In this document: positions 11,611-20,437 of the stretch, piece by piece | Layout: each line of letters begins with the position of its first letter | How positions within the stretch are numbered: the first letter of the stretch is position 1 | Assembly (NCBI GenBank): GCA_029210585.1 | Contig: JARGFP010000011.1 | Span: 89,814-122,715, forward strand | Reading direction: 5' to 3' | Source: Bacteroidales bacterium | GTDB taxonomy: Bacteria > Bacteroidota > Bacteroidia > Bacteroidales > GCA-2748055 | DNA length: 32,902 bases | Notes under the pieces: model-generated | Databases searched by the model: none | Told to the model about the DNA's origin: nothing | The model's input: the letters and a program-made list of their open reading frames with translations, nothing else | Position numbers and translations under genes: made by a program

Positions 11611-12408
11611 TTAGGTAATCGCTTCGCTCTGCCAGACCTCTTTCGTGTTGATGTCCATCATGCTCAGTTTGCCGCCCGGCCAGCCGGCACCGGTATCCAT
11701 CATCCATACATTGCATAACTGAAGCGGTCGGGTGGTCTGGTCCTCCAGCACGGCTCCCTTCAATGCCGATCTTCCTGATGCACTTACATGGAGATTGATG
11801 GTAGGCGTATGTCCGACGTAAATCTCTTCATAGCCTCCAAGCCTGGTCCCTGTCTCACAATGCTTCAGGGCATAATCGACCAGGCTGCGGTCCCACAGGA
11901 AGTCCTCGGGATCTTGGGCTTCCAGTGGCTTCCTGTGGTTGAAACCGCCATGCACAAAGATCCGGTTTCCTTCCATATGAAAGTATTTTGCCTGCCGCAA
12001 CAATTCAAAATGTGCGGGCGGAACGCCCTCCCTGTAGCTCATTATTGTATCACTGCCGCCCTGGGTGAGCCAGACCTCGGAAGCTTTTTCATACAGGTCG
12101 TTGACATCAAAACGCTTGTGGGTCGACTGATCCGCGGCAGAGACATCATTTCCCGTACGGTTCCACAACTGGTCTCCTACGCGCGACATCCATTCAAGGG
12201 CCCACTTGTCGTGGTTGCCAAGGATCATCACCAAATCCTTCACCTTCAACAGTTGTTCTGCACATTCCTTTACACGGGGCCGGCGGTCTGCCACATCACC
12301 CACGCAGATCAACCTGTCATTTTCAGGGTCGAATGCCGACCGTTCCATCACCTGCAACATGGCCTCATAGGCACCATGAATATCTCCGATTACCAGTGTC
12401 CTTTTCAT
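11611..12408 (-). CDS. Metallophosphoesterase, PPP-like (PrpE/ApaH type)
   Basis: This 265-residue protein carries the full metal-site signature of calcineurin-like phosphoesterases: G8-D-I-H-G12, G37-D-V-A-D-R42 and G64-N-H-D67, with further 'HGGFN' and 'VGHTPT' histidine motifs near residues 155 and 200. That order and the short length fit serine/threonine protein phosphatases of the bacterial PPP group or symmetrical/asymmetrical dinucleotide tetraphosphatases. No signal peptide is present, so it is cytoplasmic. The two activities cannot be separated from sequence alone. It is read toward clpB and ends 5 bases from the clpB stop, so transcription of the two genes converges. Confidence 0.88.
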   Translation of the reverse strand: MKRTLVIGDIHGAYEAMLQVMERSAFDPENDRLICVGDVADRRPRVKECAEQLLKVKDLVMILGNHDKWALEWMSRVGDQLWNRTGNDVSAADQSTHKRFDVNDLYEKASEVWLTQGGSDTIMSYREGVPPAHFELLRQAKYFHMEGNRIFVHGGFNHRKPLEAQDPEDFLWDRSLVDYALKHCETGTRLGGYEEIYVGHTPTINLHVSASGRSALKGAVLEDQTTRPLQLCNVWMMDTGAGWPGGKLSMMDINTKEVWQSEAIT

Positions 12409-12579
12409 AATGGGGTCAAGGTAATAAATATGTCTGAAGTGTCAAGGGCTCCAATGTGTTAACACCCGCATTTAACGCTTTTTTAAAATTTTTTTTCAAT
12501 TACCAGGAGCAGGCCAGCAGACAATGGGAAAAATAAGGATGCTGAAGGAGTATCCCGGTCTGGTAAGCAATCAAAATAC

Positions 12580-13506
12580 CTATTCGTTCCTGCTCCACAG
12601 CCTGATGGGCACAAAGCGTGCTACCCGTCGCTTATAGTCAGCATAGTCCGGGTACTTCGATGCTGAAATCCCCTCACTGAAATTGCTGCTGCCCCAGAAG
12701 AGCAATACCAGCAACACGGCCCCCATGATCGACCAGTTGAGCCATTGTCCGGTTGCGGCCACACTGAACAGGTAAAAGACGATCCAGATCGCCTGTTCCG
12801 AAGCATAGTTGGGATGCCTGACCACTCCCCATAATCCTGAATCCACAAATCCTTTTTGGTACTGATCGGGCAACTCAATCCCCTCTTCCTGCAGCCGGCT
12901 CTTTTCCTTATGGAATTTCCACTGTTGCTGGTCGGCAATGGTTTCTGTAATCACAAAGAAGAGGAACAGCCCGGTGATCAGCCAGTCGAACCAACCCAGC
13001 GGTGCACCATTCACGCTTTTCAGCGCAGGAAGCGTGAACAGGAGGATTAGTCCCATCTGGTAATAGGAGATAAACACCAGGTTGAACAGCTGCCATTTCC
13101 ATCTGGCCGAAAACTCCGGTTTCGACCTGAGTACAGACCAGCGGTAATCTTCCTCCCCGGTCCAGAACCTGAAGGAATATCCTCCACGACGGTTGAAATT
13201 ATAGGTCAGCCGCACCCCCCAGATCGTTACCACGAATGCCATCAGCAGAATGCGTGGCTCCAGGTCGACCCGGATGGTCACGATCCACACATAGGCGATG
13301 GGAATGAGGCTCCACAATTTATCCACCTGGCTGTAATTCTCCGTTACAAGACTCACAAGAAAACAGGCCCCTGCTGCAATGATATAGATGGTAACCAGGT
13401 CACGCAAAATACCCATTTGAAGCGGTGTCAGCGGTTCATTGAAACGAAAAGCAAAGAAAGGAATGACGATGATCGTCAGCAGCAGAAACAGTGCGGTTTT
13501 CCACAT
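12580..13506 (-). CDS. DUF1295 membrane protein (steroid 5-alpha-reductase-like)
   Basis: This 308-residue integral membrane protein has about seven hydrophobic helices. The C-terminal half carries the family signature: 'GLWGVVRHPNYASEQAIW' (RHPNY) near residue 225 and 'ISASKYPDYADYKRRVARFVP' near the end (YPxYxxY), as in DUF1295 proteins and related isoprenylcysteine methyltransferase / steroid-reductase folds. An early 'QVDKLWSLIP' motif is also typical. Relatives reduce or methylate lipid-like substrates with NADPH or SAM, but the bacterial DUF1295 group has no settled function. The flanking genes (phosphoesterase, S9 peptidase) give no functional hint, and the 150-base AT-rich gap upstream suggests its own promoter. 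Confidence 0.87.
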   Translation of the reverse strand: MWKTALFLLLTIIVIPFFAFRFNEPLTPLQMGILRDLVTIYIIAAGACFLVSLVTENYSQVDKLWSLIPIAYVWIVTIRVDLEPRILLMAFVVTIWGVRLTYNFNRRGGYSFRFWTGEEDYRWSVLRSKPEFSARWKWQLFNLVFISYYQMGLILLFTLPALKSVNGAPLGWFDWLITGLFLFFVITETIADQQQWKFHKEKSRLQEEGIELPDQYQKGFVDSGLWGVVRHPNYASEQAIWIVFYLFSVAATGQWLNWSIMGAVLLVLLFWGSSNFSEGISASKYPDYADYKRRVARFVPIRLWSRNE

Positions 13507-13589
13507 GATCAGGCAGTTTAGTTGTATTGTTAGCTGAATGGTTTGAAGGGATAAATATAATAAACCCTGTTAAATATCAAAGCGCTTCT

Positions 13590-13660
13590 TCAAATGTTAT
13601 ATATATTTAAAGAAATATATAAATAGTTATTTATAAGCCTATTTATATATATATATTTCA
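13590..13660. repeat. AT-rich low-complexity tract
   Basis: About 70 bases between the S9 peptidase stop and the DUF1295 gene are almost pure A/T with runs of TATATA. A 9-bp A/T hairpin (13600-13608 with 13613-13621, AAAG loop) is embedded. It could help end the S9 transcript or act as the promoter-side flexible DNA of the DUF1295 gene; neither is demonstrable from sequence. Confidence 0.5.
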
Positions 13661-16069
13661 CTATTTACAATACAACTCAAGCCACTGGTCCTGCTCCCAA
13701 AGTACATGCAGCACACTCTCTTTTGCCCGGTATCCATGGCTCTCCTTTGGCAGTATCACCAGCCTGGCAGTTCCTCCCAGTCCTTTGATCGCGTTAAAAT
13801 AGCGTTCGCTCTGCATCGGGTAGGTGCCGGAATTATTGTCCGCCTCACCGTGAATAAGCAACAGCGGGGTTTTCATTTTATCTGCATGCATGAACGGAGA
13901 CATGCGGTAATACACTTCAGGAGCCTCCCAGTAGTTGCGCTCTTCGCTCTGGAAACCAAAAGGCGTGAATGTTCGGTTATACGCACCGCTCCTGGCGATC
14001 CCTGCTGCAAAGAGATCAGAATGCGAAAGCAGGTTGGCAACCATGAAGGCTCCATAGCTGTGTCCTCCCACGGCAACCTTGCCCCGGTCGATATAACCAA
14101 GTGCATCCACTGCGTCAATAGCCGCTTTGGCATTGGCAACCAGCTGCTTCCTGAAACTGTCGTTAGGCTCCTCCTCGCCTTCTCCCACGATCGGGAAAGC
14201 GGCATCATCAAGCACAACGTACCCGCGGGTTACCCAGTAAACCGGGGAACCGTAATACGGGAAAGTGAAACTGTTTGGATTCTGTGTGTTCTGCGCAGCG
14301 CTGGTCCTGTCCTTGAATTCTGTCGGGTAGGCCCAGAGAATCATCGGCTTCTTCTCCTTCTTCTCCATGTCATATCCCACCGGCAAATAAAGGGTGCCGG
14401 TCAGCTCCAGGCCATCTTCGCGCTGGTAAGTGATCACTTCCTTGTGCACATCCTGGATGCTTTTGAACGGATTTTCAAAGAAGGTAAGTTGGTCAAGATC
14501 GCCTTTTTTCAAATGACGGAAGTAGTAATTCGGGTAGTCAACAGGCGATTCAATCCGTACCAGCAACCTGTCACTGTCCGGATCATACGAACGCAGCTCC
14601 TCCATGCGATCGGTGTATGCCGACTGGTAAAGTCGTTTCTTTTTCAGGTTTTTAAGATTCAGTCGGTCGACAAACGGGAACTGTCCCTCTTCTGAGAAAC
14701 CTTCACCGATAAGGAATGCATTGTTGCCTTCCAGTGCCAGCACCGACTTGCTCATTTCATTCCTGGTCATCACAAAACTCCCGGGATCACTGTACCGGTC
14801 CTGGTAGTTGCGGTCGTCGATAACAACAGCGGTTTCACCCGGATCCGAAGGATTGAACAGGTAGGTTTTGGTATTCCTGGTATTCCACCAGTAATCGGAA
14901 GCAATGGCCACTTTTTTGTTTCCCCACCGAATACCTGAAAAACGGTTGATGGTCTTCAGCAATAACTTTGGGACCTGCTCAAAAGGCGCGTCCAGATGGA
15001 AGACCGCATCGCGGTATTCCACCTCGTTGGCAGGATCCCCTCCATCGAGGGCCTCGGCAAATACGATGGAGGCAGGCAGATCATTGCGCCAACCCGCGAT
15101 ACGGCGCCCTTTGCGTACCGCCATGAATCCTTTGGGAAGATCCTCGATCAACGGTACCTCCACGATCGTCTCTACCTCAACACCATCCGATGTATACACT
15201 CTTGTTACAGATGGAAATCGATTGTATGGTACAAGGTAGGAAAAAGGTCGTTCTATGGTGCTGATCATTATATAATTCCCGTCGGGAGAAAAATCGATGC
15301 CTGCATACATGGCGCCATGCATCCATTTTTCGAAAGTACCATCCACCGATACTTTGTAAAGATCCGACATAGCCATCTGTTCAAAATTGAACTCATCGTT
15401 CTTGTTCTGAAGAAGATCCTGGTAAGTCCGGTTCTGCGCCAGCCTGCCATCGCTTACCGACACCGTTGGTCCGGCAGGTACCGCCTGTTCAGTATCGACC
15501 AGCGGTTTCCGCATGGTGGCCACCATTTTGACCAGCAAATGCTGGCTGTCGCTGAACCAGTTGACCACATTGCCCAGGTTTGCATTCACCATATCCGGCG
15601 TTATCGCTTTGGCGATTGCGGTTGTAACATCAAGCACCCAAACCTCCACCCCATCCGCCGTGGTATGGGTCATCGCGATCTTCTGCTGGTCCGGCGACCA
15701 GGTAAAATTCGCCAGCCTGGGTTCCGCAGGCAAGCCCAGTACCTGGACAGGTGCTGTCCGGTCCCCGGTCAGCCACCGGATCTTCAGATTATTGTAATAG
15801 CGTACCCTGCTGCCGATATTGGTAACCGGGTCGATGCGGAGGCCGGCCAGGCGCAGCTCGTCCCTGGACAGATTCTCGATCGTTACATATGTATCCCGGT
15901 AGAGGAGGAGCATTACTTCCTTGTCCTCATCCATGATTACGGAGGGAGCAAGCGGTACATCCACAAGCTCGAGGATCTCTTTGGGTGGTTGCTGGTAATC
16001 GAGGTTTTGCTGGCCTGCTGCAGAAACAGCAAACATTACCAGGAAAATAAAAGCAAGTTGTTTCATCAT
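13661..16069 (-). CDS. Secreted S9 family peptidase, glutamyl-endopeptidase-like (S9D)
   Basis: This 802-residue protein starts with a clear signal peptide (MMKQLAFIFLVMFAVSAAG, cleaved near residue 19), so it is periplasmic or exported. Residues ~60-530 form the beta-propeller-like region with TolB-type strands ('FTWSPDQQKIAMTH', 'DFSPDGNYIMIST'). The alpha/beta hydrolase domain covers ~560-802 with a complete triad: Ser671 in G-G-H-S-Y-G-A-F-M, Asp744 in 'GEADNNSGTYPM' and His778 in 'KESHGYRAKESVLHVLWEQDQW'. The sequence around Asp and His closely resembles the S9D group that includes plant chloroplast glutamyl endopeptidase, which cuts after Glu. The exact specificity in this organism is inferred. 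It probably helps digest peptides as nutrients and appears to be a single-gene unit. Confidence 0.92.
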   Translation of the reverse strand: MMKQLAFIFLVMFAVSAAGQQNLDYQQPPKEILELVDVPLAPSVIMDEDKEVMLLLYRDTYVTIENLSRDELRLAGLRIDPVTNIGSRVRYYNNLKIRWLTGDRTAPVQVLGLPAEPRLANFTWSPDQQKIAMTHTTADGVEVWVLDVTTAIAKAITPDMVNANLGNVVNWFSDSQHLLVKMVATMRKPLVDTEQAVPAGPTVSVSDGRLAQNRTYQDLLQNKNDEFNFEQMAMSDLYKVSVDGTFEKWMHGAMYAGIDFSPDGNYIMISTIERPFSYLVPYNRFPSVTRVYTSDGVEVETIVEVPLIEDLPKGFMAVRKGRRIAGWRNDLPASIVFAEALDGGDPANEVEYRDAVFHLDAPFEQVPKLLLKTINRFSGIRWGNKKVAIASDYWWNTRNTKTYLFNPSDPGETAVVIDDRNYQDRYSDPGSFVMTRNEMSKSVLALEGNNAFLIGEGFSEEGQFPFVDRLNLKNLKKKRLYQSAYTDRMEELRSYDPDSDRLLVRIESPVDYPNYYFRHLKKGDLDQLTFFENPFKSIQDVHKEVITYQREDGLELTGTLYLPVGYDMEKKEKKPMILWAYPTEFKDRTSAAQNTQNPNSFTFPYYGSPVYWVTRGYVVLDDAAFPIVGEGEEEPNDSFRKQLVANAKAAIDAVDALGYIDRGKVAVGGHSYGAFMVANLLSHSDLFAAGIARSGAYNRTFTPFGFQSEERNYWEAPEVYYRMSPFMHADKMKTPLLLIHGEADNNSGTYPMQSERYFNAIKGLGGTARLVILPKESHGYRAKESVLHVLWEQDQWLELYCK

Positions 16070-16235
16070 TTATATTTAGCTGGGTTTGTGCCCAATATGA
16101 TTAATTTTTTTCTTTTTTTTCTGCTACGACATGCTGTTTGTCAGCACAATCACATGCTGGGTGACAATATACGTTAACAGGACACGCATAAATCTGATAC
16201 TCTCCAATAGCACATGCAACTGTCCGGAAGTAAAA

Positions 16236-18044
16236 TCAGCGTTTGAATTTCCGTAAAATCTCCTCCAGGGCCACCCTGCTAATGGGTTTGGAGAGCAGGT
16301 CGTTGCACCCTGCCTCCATTGCTTTTTCCCGGTCTTCCTGGAACGCATATGCCGTCTGCGCTATCACAGGCACTTTTTTGTCCAGCCTGCGTATCTCCCT
16401 GGTGGCCTCATAACCATCCAACCCGGGCAGCTTGATATCCATCATGATCAATCCAAAAGGTCCGTATTTCTGAAAAAGCTCAATCGCCTCTTCTCCACTC
16501 CTTGCCACCACAATATCGTATGGATAATTCCTCAACATCCCTTTCATCAGGATCTCGTTGGATTCGGTATCCTCCACGAGCAGCAAAGGAATGCGTTCCT
16601 CGGTTGTATCCATTCGCTGTTCAACAGGGTCAGCCTTTCGTGTAACCTCCTGTACCAGGGGAACAGTAAAGTAGAATTCGGATCCTTTTCCCTTTTCCGA
16701 TTGCACCCAGATTTTCCCTCCCATCTTTTCAACATAGGCCCTGGCGATGGACAAACCCAGTCCGGCACCACCTCTCCTGCGTGACAATCCGCTGTCGGCC
16801 TGTATAAAGCGTTCGAATATATCATGCTGCTGTGCTTGCGGTATCCCGATCCCTGAATCAATCACGTAAAATTCAATCATCTTACCTTTCGAAACATACC
16901 CGAATTTAACGGAACCCTTGTTGGTGAATTTTATCGCATTCCCGATTAAATTGTTGAGTATCTGTTTCAGTTTTACGTCGTCAGCAATGATTCCAGCATA
17001 ACCCTCTTCGAATCCCGGTATCATCTCCAGGTCGATCTTTTGCTCCCTGGCCGCCAGGGAATGCAGGCTGAACAGTTCCCGGAGTATGTCGTTCAGATCC
17101 ATATGCCGATGATGCAGTTCAATCACACCGCTTTCAATCTTGGAGATATCCACAATATCATTGACCACCCCAAGGAGCTGCCTGCAGCTGTTGGCAATGA
17201 TCCTGTTGTATTCCCGCTTTTCCTCGTCGGTGGATTCCGGTGACAATACCAATTCGGAGAATCCGATAATCCCGTTCATTGGTGTCCTGATTTCATGGGA
17301 CAGATTCGCAAGGAAGGCTGTTTTCAGCCGGTCGCTCTCCAATGATTTTTCCATCGCTTCCCTTAGTTCCGAGTTGATCACCATGATCTCCTTGTTTCTT
17401 TCAGTGAGTTCGGCATTGATCTTCCGGTAATCGGCCCGCGATTTGCTGATATCACGAATATACCTGTTCAGAATATTGTCGTAATACACTACCAGCACAA
17501 GTGTGGCCAGGAGGACAAAACTCATATCCCGGGCAACAAATTCAATTCTCCATGGATCGTATGCCAGAAGACCGTTGTTTTCGAGCATGACCATCAGCCA
17601 GACCGAAATGATGCTCAGCAGCGTCATCACGATTGCAGCCATTCTGCCAAGCAGGAGGGAAGAGAAGATGATCAGAAGAAAATACGTCAGTACCGCCGCA
17701 TCCCTGATGCCCATGCTGGTCATGGCTATGAATGTCATCCCTGCGAAAGTGATTCCTATTGCGAGGACCGCCGCAGCATAAAAATACCCCTTACGGAGAA
17801 TGAAATAGGCCAGTCCGATGAAAAAGATGATCACCAGCAACAGGATTTCGGGGACTTCAAACCTGAATACCTGTGACAGGCGGATGCCCATATACAGTAT
17901 CAGGATGGAAAAAAGAACGACCAGTACATTGCGAAGCAGCAGTGCTGAATGCCTGTTCCTTTCAACCCGGTCATACCTCGAATTGCTGAAGAAATTAAGT
18001 GTTGCATAAGTCTTTCCCATCAAACCAAAATTTTCCAGTTGCAT
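16236..18044 (-). CDS. Membrane hybrid sensor histidine kinase with receiver domain
   Basis: Residue numbers here count from an upstream GTG at 18083; I prefer the ATG at 18044 (residue 14) because a -7-like TATTTTTG box lies at 18094-18101 and would leave almost no leader for the GTG. About six membrane helices (~47-205) form the sensor, with no periplasmic domain of note. A coiled-coil linker (~205-255) leads to the kinase core: phospho-acceptor His263 in 'FLANLSHEIRTPMNG', N box 'LNNLIGNAIKFTNKG', G1 'DSGIGIP', and G2 'GGAGLGLSIARAYVEKMGG'. A receiver domain (~495-615) has the acidic pair 'VEDTE', Asp549 in 'MMDIKLPGLDG' and Lys599. It would autophosphorylate and pass phosphate to its own receiver. 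No output domain and no partner regulator are encoded next to it. The signal is unknown; it borders the metal island but no link is shown. Confidence 0.92.
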   Translation of the reverse strand: MQLENFGLMGKTYATLNFFSNSRYDRVERNRHSALLLRNVLVVLFSILILYMGIRLSQVFRFEVPEILLLVIIFFIGLAYFILRKGYFYAAAVLAIGITFAGMTFIAMTSMGIRDAAVLTYFLLIIFSSLLLGRMAAIVMTLLSIISVWLMVMLENNGLLAYDPWRIEFVARDMSFVLLATLVLVVYYDNILNRYIRDISKSRADYRKINAELTERNKEIMVINSELREAMEKSLESDRLKTAFLANLSHEIRTPMNGIIGFSELVLSPESTDEEKREYNRIIANSCRQLLGVVNDIVDISKIESGVIELHHRHMDLNDILRELFSLHSLAAREQKIDLEMIPGFEEGYAGIIADDVKLKQILNNLIGNAIKFTNKGSVKFGYVSKGKMIEFYVIDSGIGIPQAQQHDIFERFIQADSGLSRRRGGAGLGLSIARAYVEKMGGKIWVQSEKGKGSEFYFTVPLVQEVTRKADPVEQRMDTTEERIPLLLVEDTESNEILMKGMLRNYPYDIVVARSGEEAIELFQKYGPFGLIMMDIKLPGLDGYEATREIRRLDKKVPVIAQTAYAFQEDREKAMEAGCNDLLSKPISRVALEEILRKFKR

Positions 18045-18253
18045 CCCCGGCAGCAGCGTTCCCAAAATCAGTTGATACAACACAATAATAATTCAAAAAT
18101 AATGATTTATCCTTAACCCCGACTGTTATTGCCTGTATCTGAGACAATAACCACATCACCTCCGGTAAGCTGATCGGACTAAATCCGCACACCACAATAC
18201 GAACAGACCCTCACATCTAACTGTGGGCCATGATAACAGGTATCCCTGGATGT
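18045..18253. promoter_or_regulatory. Spacer between kinase and metal island with a small inverted repeat
   Basis: The gap contains a perfect 7-base inverted repeat GTTATTG (18125-18131) and CAATAAC (18145-18151) with a 13-base spacer, just upstream of the kinase promoter-like box on the minus strand. It may be an operator for the kinase gene or a weak hairpin. No terminator with a T run is visible after the DUF302 gene. Confidence 0.3.
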
Positions 18254-18640
18254 TTAAAGCTCCTCGATCATCTCCTCAAAAATATCCCGTACCTCTTCGG
18301 CGATCCTGGTGAGACCGGGATTGGAGATGGAAACCATTGAGGCCACCGGATCCACGGCTGCCACTTCAACCAGCTGGTCTCCCACCTCCTGCACAATAAC
18401 ATTGCAGGGGAGCAGGGTGCCTACCTTGTCTTCATGCTGGAGCGCCTTGTATGCGAAGGGAGGGTTACAGGCACCCAGGATCTTGTACTTCCTGAATTCT
18501 ATATCCATCTTTTCACGCATCTTCTCACTGATATCAATTTCAGAAAGTATTCCGAAACCTTTTTCTTTCAATGCTTCAGTAACCATCTCAACAGCTTCGT
18601 CGAAACCTGCCCGGATGGTCTTGTTGATGTAATAGTTCAT
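18254..18640 (-). CDS. DUF302 domain protein
   Basis: This 128-residue protein has no signal peptide. It matches the DUF302 family over nearly its whole length: an N-terminal strand 'YYINKTIRAGFDEAVEMVTEAL', the 'EKGFGILSEIDISEKMREKM' segment, the central 'ILGACNPPFAYKAL' and the 'GTLLPCNVIVQE' strand. The family has an alpha/beta fold of unknown function; members often lie near thiol, sulfur or metal-detoxification genes, and the conserved Cys in 'GACNPP' and 'LLPCNV' are retained here. It follows the outer-membrane protein gene by 27 bases and is the last gene of the minus-strand unit. Its place in a copper-type island fits a redox or metal-related role, which is inference. Confidence 0.9.
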   Translation of the reverse strand: MNYYINKTIRAGFDEAVEMVTEALKEKGFGILSEIDISEKMREKMDIEFRKYKILGACNPPFAYKALQHEDKVGTLLPCNVIVQEVGDQLVEVAAVDPVASMVSISNPGLTRIAEEVRDIFEEMIEEL

Positions 18641-18667
18641 GAATTGTTAGGTTTTATCGTAGTTTCA

Positions 18668-19486
18668 TTAAAACATGATTTTCAATCCTGCGATGATGCG
18701 CGCTCCCTGGTCTGTGTAGCTGACCGGGTCCTGTTGGTAAACGGGCACCTGCAACAGCATTTCAAGGGTCAGCAGTGAACTCATAAGGGATGCACCGGGT
18801 GAAACAAAAAGAAGTTGCTGGAACAATGACCTGTCCATCCCTTCATTATTTCTTCGAAGATAGTTCATTTCCAGCACCGGGGCAATGGCAATTTCACCTC
18901 CCGGGGACAGGGGAACGACAGATGAAAATGCGGAATTTACCCTGAACTCCCCGCCACCTGAAAATTCGTTTTGTGCAAACAGGTCATCTGCCTGGTATAC
19001 CGTACTCAGATCGAATGAAAGGAATCTTGGTCTGAATGAAATATTCATACCGACTTCAGGATTCCAACTCCTGGGATTCATATCAGAAAATCCAAGCGGA
19101 ACATTGGTGGCCAGGTGCGGTGCCACACCCAGCACCCAGTTGGCGGTATTTTTCCTGTATAACCTGAATTTCGCAAGGAGCAATGGGTCCATCAGGTTAT
19201 TCATTGCATCGTTACTCCCCATGGTCTGCCGCATGTACATGTTCCTCATCATCAGTGTGAAACCCGGCCTCACACCATAAGCCACAACCACTGGCACCAT
19301 CTTTGTGCGGGTGGTATTTGTTCCCTCCGCTGTACTGAAAGCCCTGTATTGGGTGCGTACGATCAGCCTGTTCTGCGCCGGGGTTAATCCTGCGTCAAAA
19401 CTAATCCCCTGCCCCAGTCCATTCACCAGCGGAAGCATCAATAGCAATAATGAGAAAAATGCAATATGGCAACGGTTCAATGTCAT
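18668..19486 (-). CDS. Outer-membrane beta-barrel protein of the metal island
   Basis: This 272-residue protein begins with a signal peptide (~1-26, '...LPLVNGLGQ') and ends in 'GARIIAGLKIMF', an aromatic C-terminal strand usual for outer-membrane barrels. The rest is alternating strand-like sequence with short turns ('TQYRAFSTAEGTNTTRTKM', 'MRNMYMRQTMG', 'APHLATNVPLGF'). It resembles the phenol-degradation/MetA-like barrel group (PF13557), whose members include putative transporters. Methionines are notably frequent around residues 70-100, which is compatible with copper or silver contact but not proof. Its ATG overlaps the stop of the upstream HMA gene by four bases (ATGA), so translation is probably coupled. 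A role in metal efflux or uptake across the outer membrane is inferred from position. Confidence 0.65.
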   Translation of the reverse strand: MTLNRCHIAFFSLLLLMLPLVNGLGQGISFDAGLTPAQNRLIVRTQYRAFSTAEGTNTTRTKMVPVVVAYGVRPGFTLMMRNMYMRQTMGSNDAMNNLMDPLLLAKFRLYRKNTANWVLGVAPHLATNVPLGFSDMNPRSWNPEVGMNISFRPRFLSFDLSTVYQADDLFAQNEFSGGGEFRVNSAFSSVVPLSPGGEIAIAPVLEMNYLRRNNEGMDRSLFQQLLFVSPGASLMSSLLTLEMLLQVPVYQQDPVSYTDQGARIIAGLKIMF

Positions 19487-19806
19487 TCCTGCTTTTTCCC
19501 CTCAAGGGTAAAATTTGCTTTCTTCACACGAAACTCCAGGTCTTCCCGTTTTAAAACTGAATCTTTCCTGACAACAACCTTGAGTTGCTGCCTGACCCAG
19601 CTGGCTTCTGAACTGCTTACAGAAGGAATCTTGTTCACCTGTTTCTCCAGTCCGCCCTCACATCCGGGACAATCCATCCCATACACTGTAAATACCAGTG
19701 TGTCACGCTTCACTTCCTGCCGGCCGGATTTCTCCTGTGCAAATAGTCCCACGGAAACCAAACCCGACAGGAATATAGCCATCATCACATATGTTGCTTT
19801 TCTCAT
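19483..19806 (-). CDS. Secreted HMA-domain metal-binding protein
   Basis: I start at the ATG at 19806 (107 residues); an ATG at 19830 in the same frame adds eight residues before a normal signal peptide (MRKATYVMMAIFLSGLVSVG, to LFAQ) and seems less likely. The mature part is one heavy-metal-associated domain: strand 'DTLVFTVYGMDCPGCEGGLEKQV' with Cys46 and Cys49 in the CxxC metal site, then a short second half and basic tail. Such periplasmic chaperones bind a single Cu(I) or Ag(I), or Hg(II) in the MerP branch. The stop overlaps the start of the outer-membrane barrel gene by four bases. It is the first gene of the minus-strand unit, divergent from the Cus-type operon, so both are likely co-regulated. 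Confidence 0.87.
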   Translation of the reverse strand: MRKATYVMMAIFLSGLVSVGLFAQEKSGRQEVKRDTLVFTVYGMDCPGCEGGLEKQVNKIPSVSSSEASWVRQQLKVVVRKDSVLKREDLEFRVKKANFTLEGKKQE

Positions 19807-19938
19807 TGTAATAAATTTTAATTTAACCATAATTTAAACAGGCAAGGCAGCACTTCTGTTCAAACGCTGCTTAACACACTTTAACATTAATTCCGGTAAT
19901 TTTTCGTAAAAGTATAAACTATTCCATGCACAATACGT

Positions 19939-19946
19939 TATATTTG
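19939..19946 (+). promoter_or_regulatory. Bacteroidota -7 box for the efflux operon
   Basis: TATATTTG matches the TAnnTTTG -7 consensus of the primary sigma factor in Bacteroidota. It lies 16 bases before the ATG of the HYC_CC_PP gene, implying a very short leader. I could not find a clear -33 TTG at the usual spacing. The rest of the 156-base divergent gap (19807-19962) is AT-rich and has no other feature I can name. Confidence 0.5.
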
Positions 19947-19962
19947 TGACGATTCAAAAGAA

Positions 19963-20340
19963 ATGGTACGGAAATTCAGGAATATCATGGTCATGTGCCT
20001 GTTGTTGATTTCAACAACAGGATTTTCTGTTTCTGAGCATTTCTGCGATACCATGTTGGTTTCTGTCCATGTGAATAAGGAAGCAGAACCATGTTGTGAC
20101 ACAGGGAACTGCTGCCATTCAGATATCAGTTTTTACCAGCTCGATGAAGATTTTGTCGCTACGGCAAACAACTTCAACACCGAACACACATACACAGATG
20201 AACTGAATTTCGTGGAATTATTCACTATGACCCGTTTGTTTGAAACCGAAGTGGACAACCTCTTTTTCAGCATTGCGGAATCCCCACCACCATTGGACAG
20301 GGACATTCGTCTCTCTACCCTTCAGCAATTTATCTTGTGA
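19963..20340 (+). CDS. HYC_CC_PP-type small secreted protein
   Basis: This 125-residue protein has a signal peptide (~1-22), then the pattern that names the family: His26-Phe-Cys28 ('EHFC'), a first Cys pair at 44-45, a second at 50-51 followed by His52, and near the C-terminus a proline run ('ESPPPLDR'). The five cysteines and histidine in a short secreted protein suggest metal binding. NCBI-style HYC_CC_PP proteins are common in Bacteroidota and are often found just before heavy-metal RND pumps, as here. Their function is not established; a periplasmic copper or silver chaperone or sensor is inference. A TAnnTTTG box lies just upstream and the cusA-type gene follows after 97 bases. Confidence 0.8.
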   Translation: MVRKFRNIMVMCLLLISTTGFSVSEHFCDTMLVSVHVNKEAEPCCDTGNCCHSDISFYQLDEDFVATANNFNTEHTYTDELNFVELFTMTRLFETEVDNLFFSIAESPPPLDRDIRLSTLQQFIL

Positions 20341-20347
20341 TTCTTGC

Positions 20348-20401
20348 ACTCCCCCGGGGAGTAATGCTGCCTCTTGAATGACTCCTGCAGTTGTTCAGGA
20401 G
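20348..20401 (+). promoter_or_regulatory. Two hairpins between HYC_CC_PP gene and cusA
   Basis: The 97-base gap contains a GC-rich perfect inverted repeat ACTCCCC-c-GGGGAGT at 20348-20362 and a second hairpin CTCCTG (20382-20387) with CAGGAG (20396-20401), 8-base loop. Neither is followed by a T run, so they are poor terminators. They could stabilise or separate the small-gene message from the pump message. Confidence 0.45.
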
Positions 20402-20437
20402 ACTTGTCTGTTTGTAGAACCATAATTAGATAAATAT

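Noticed and set aside
14996-16177. 393-residue plus-strand open frame
   Set aside because: Antisense to the S9 peptidase gene, which has a signal peptide and full catalytic triad; the shadow has no domain.
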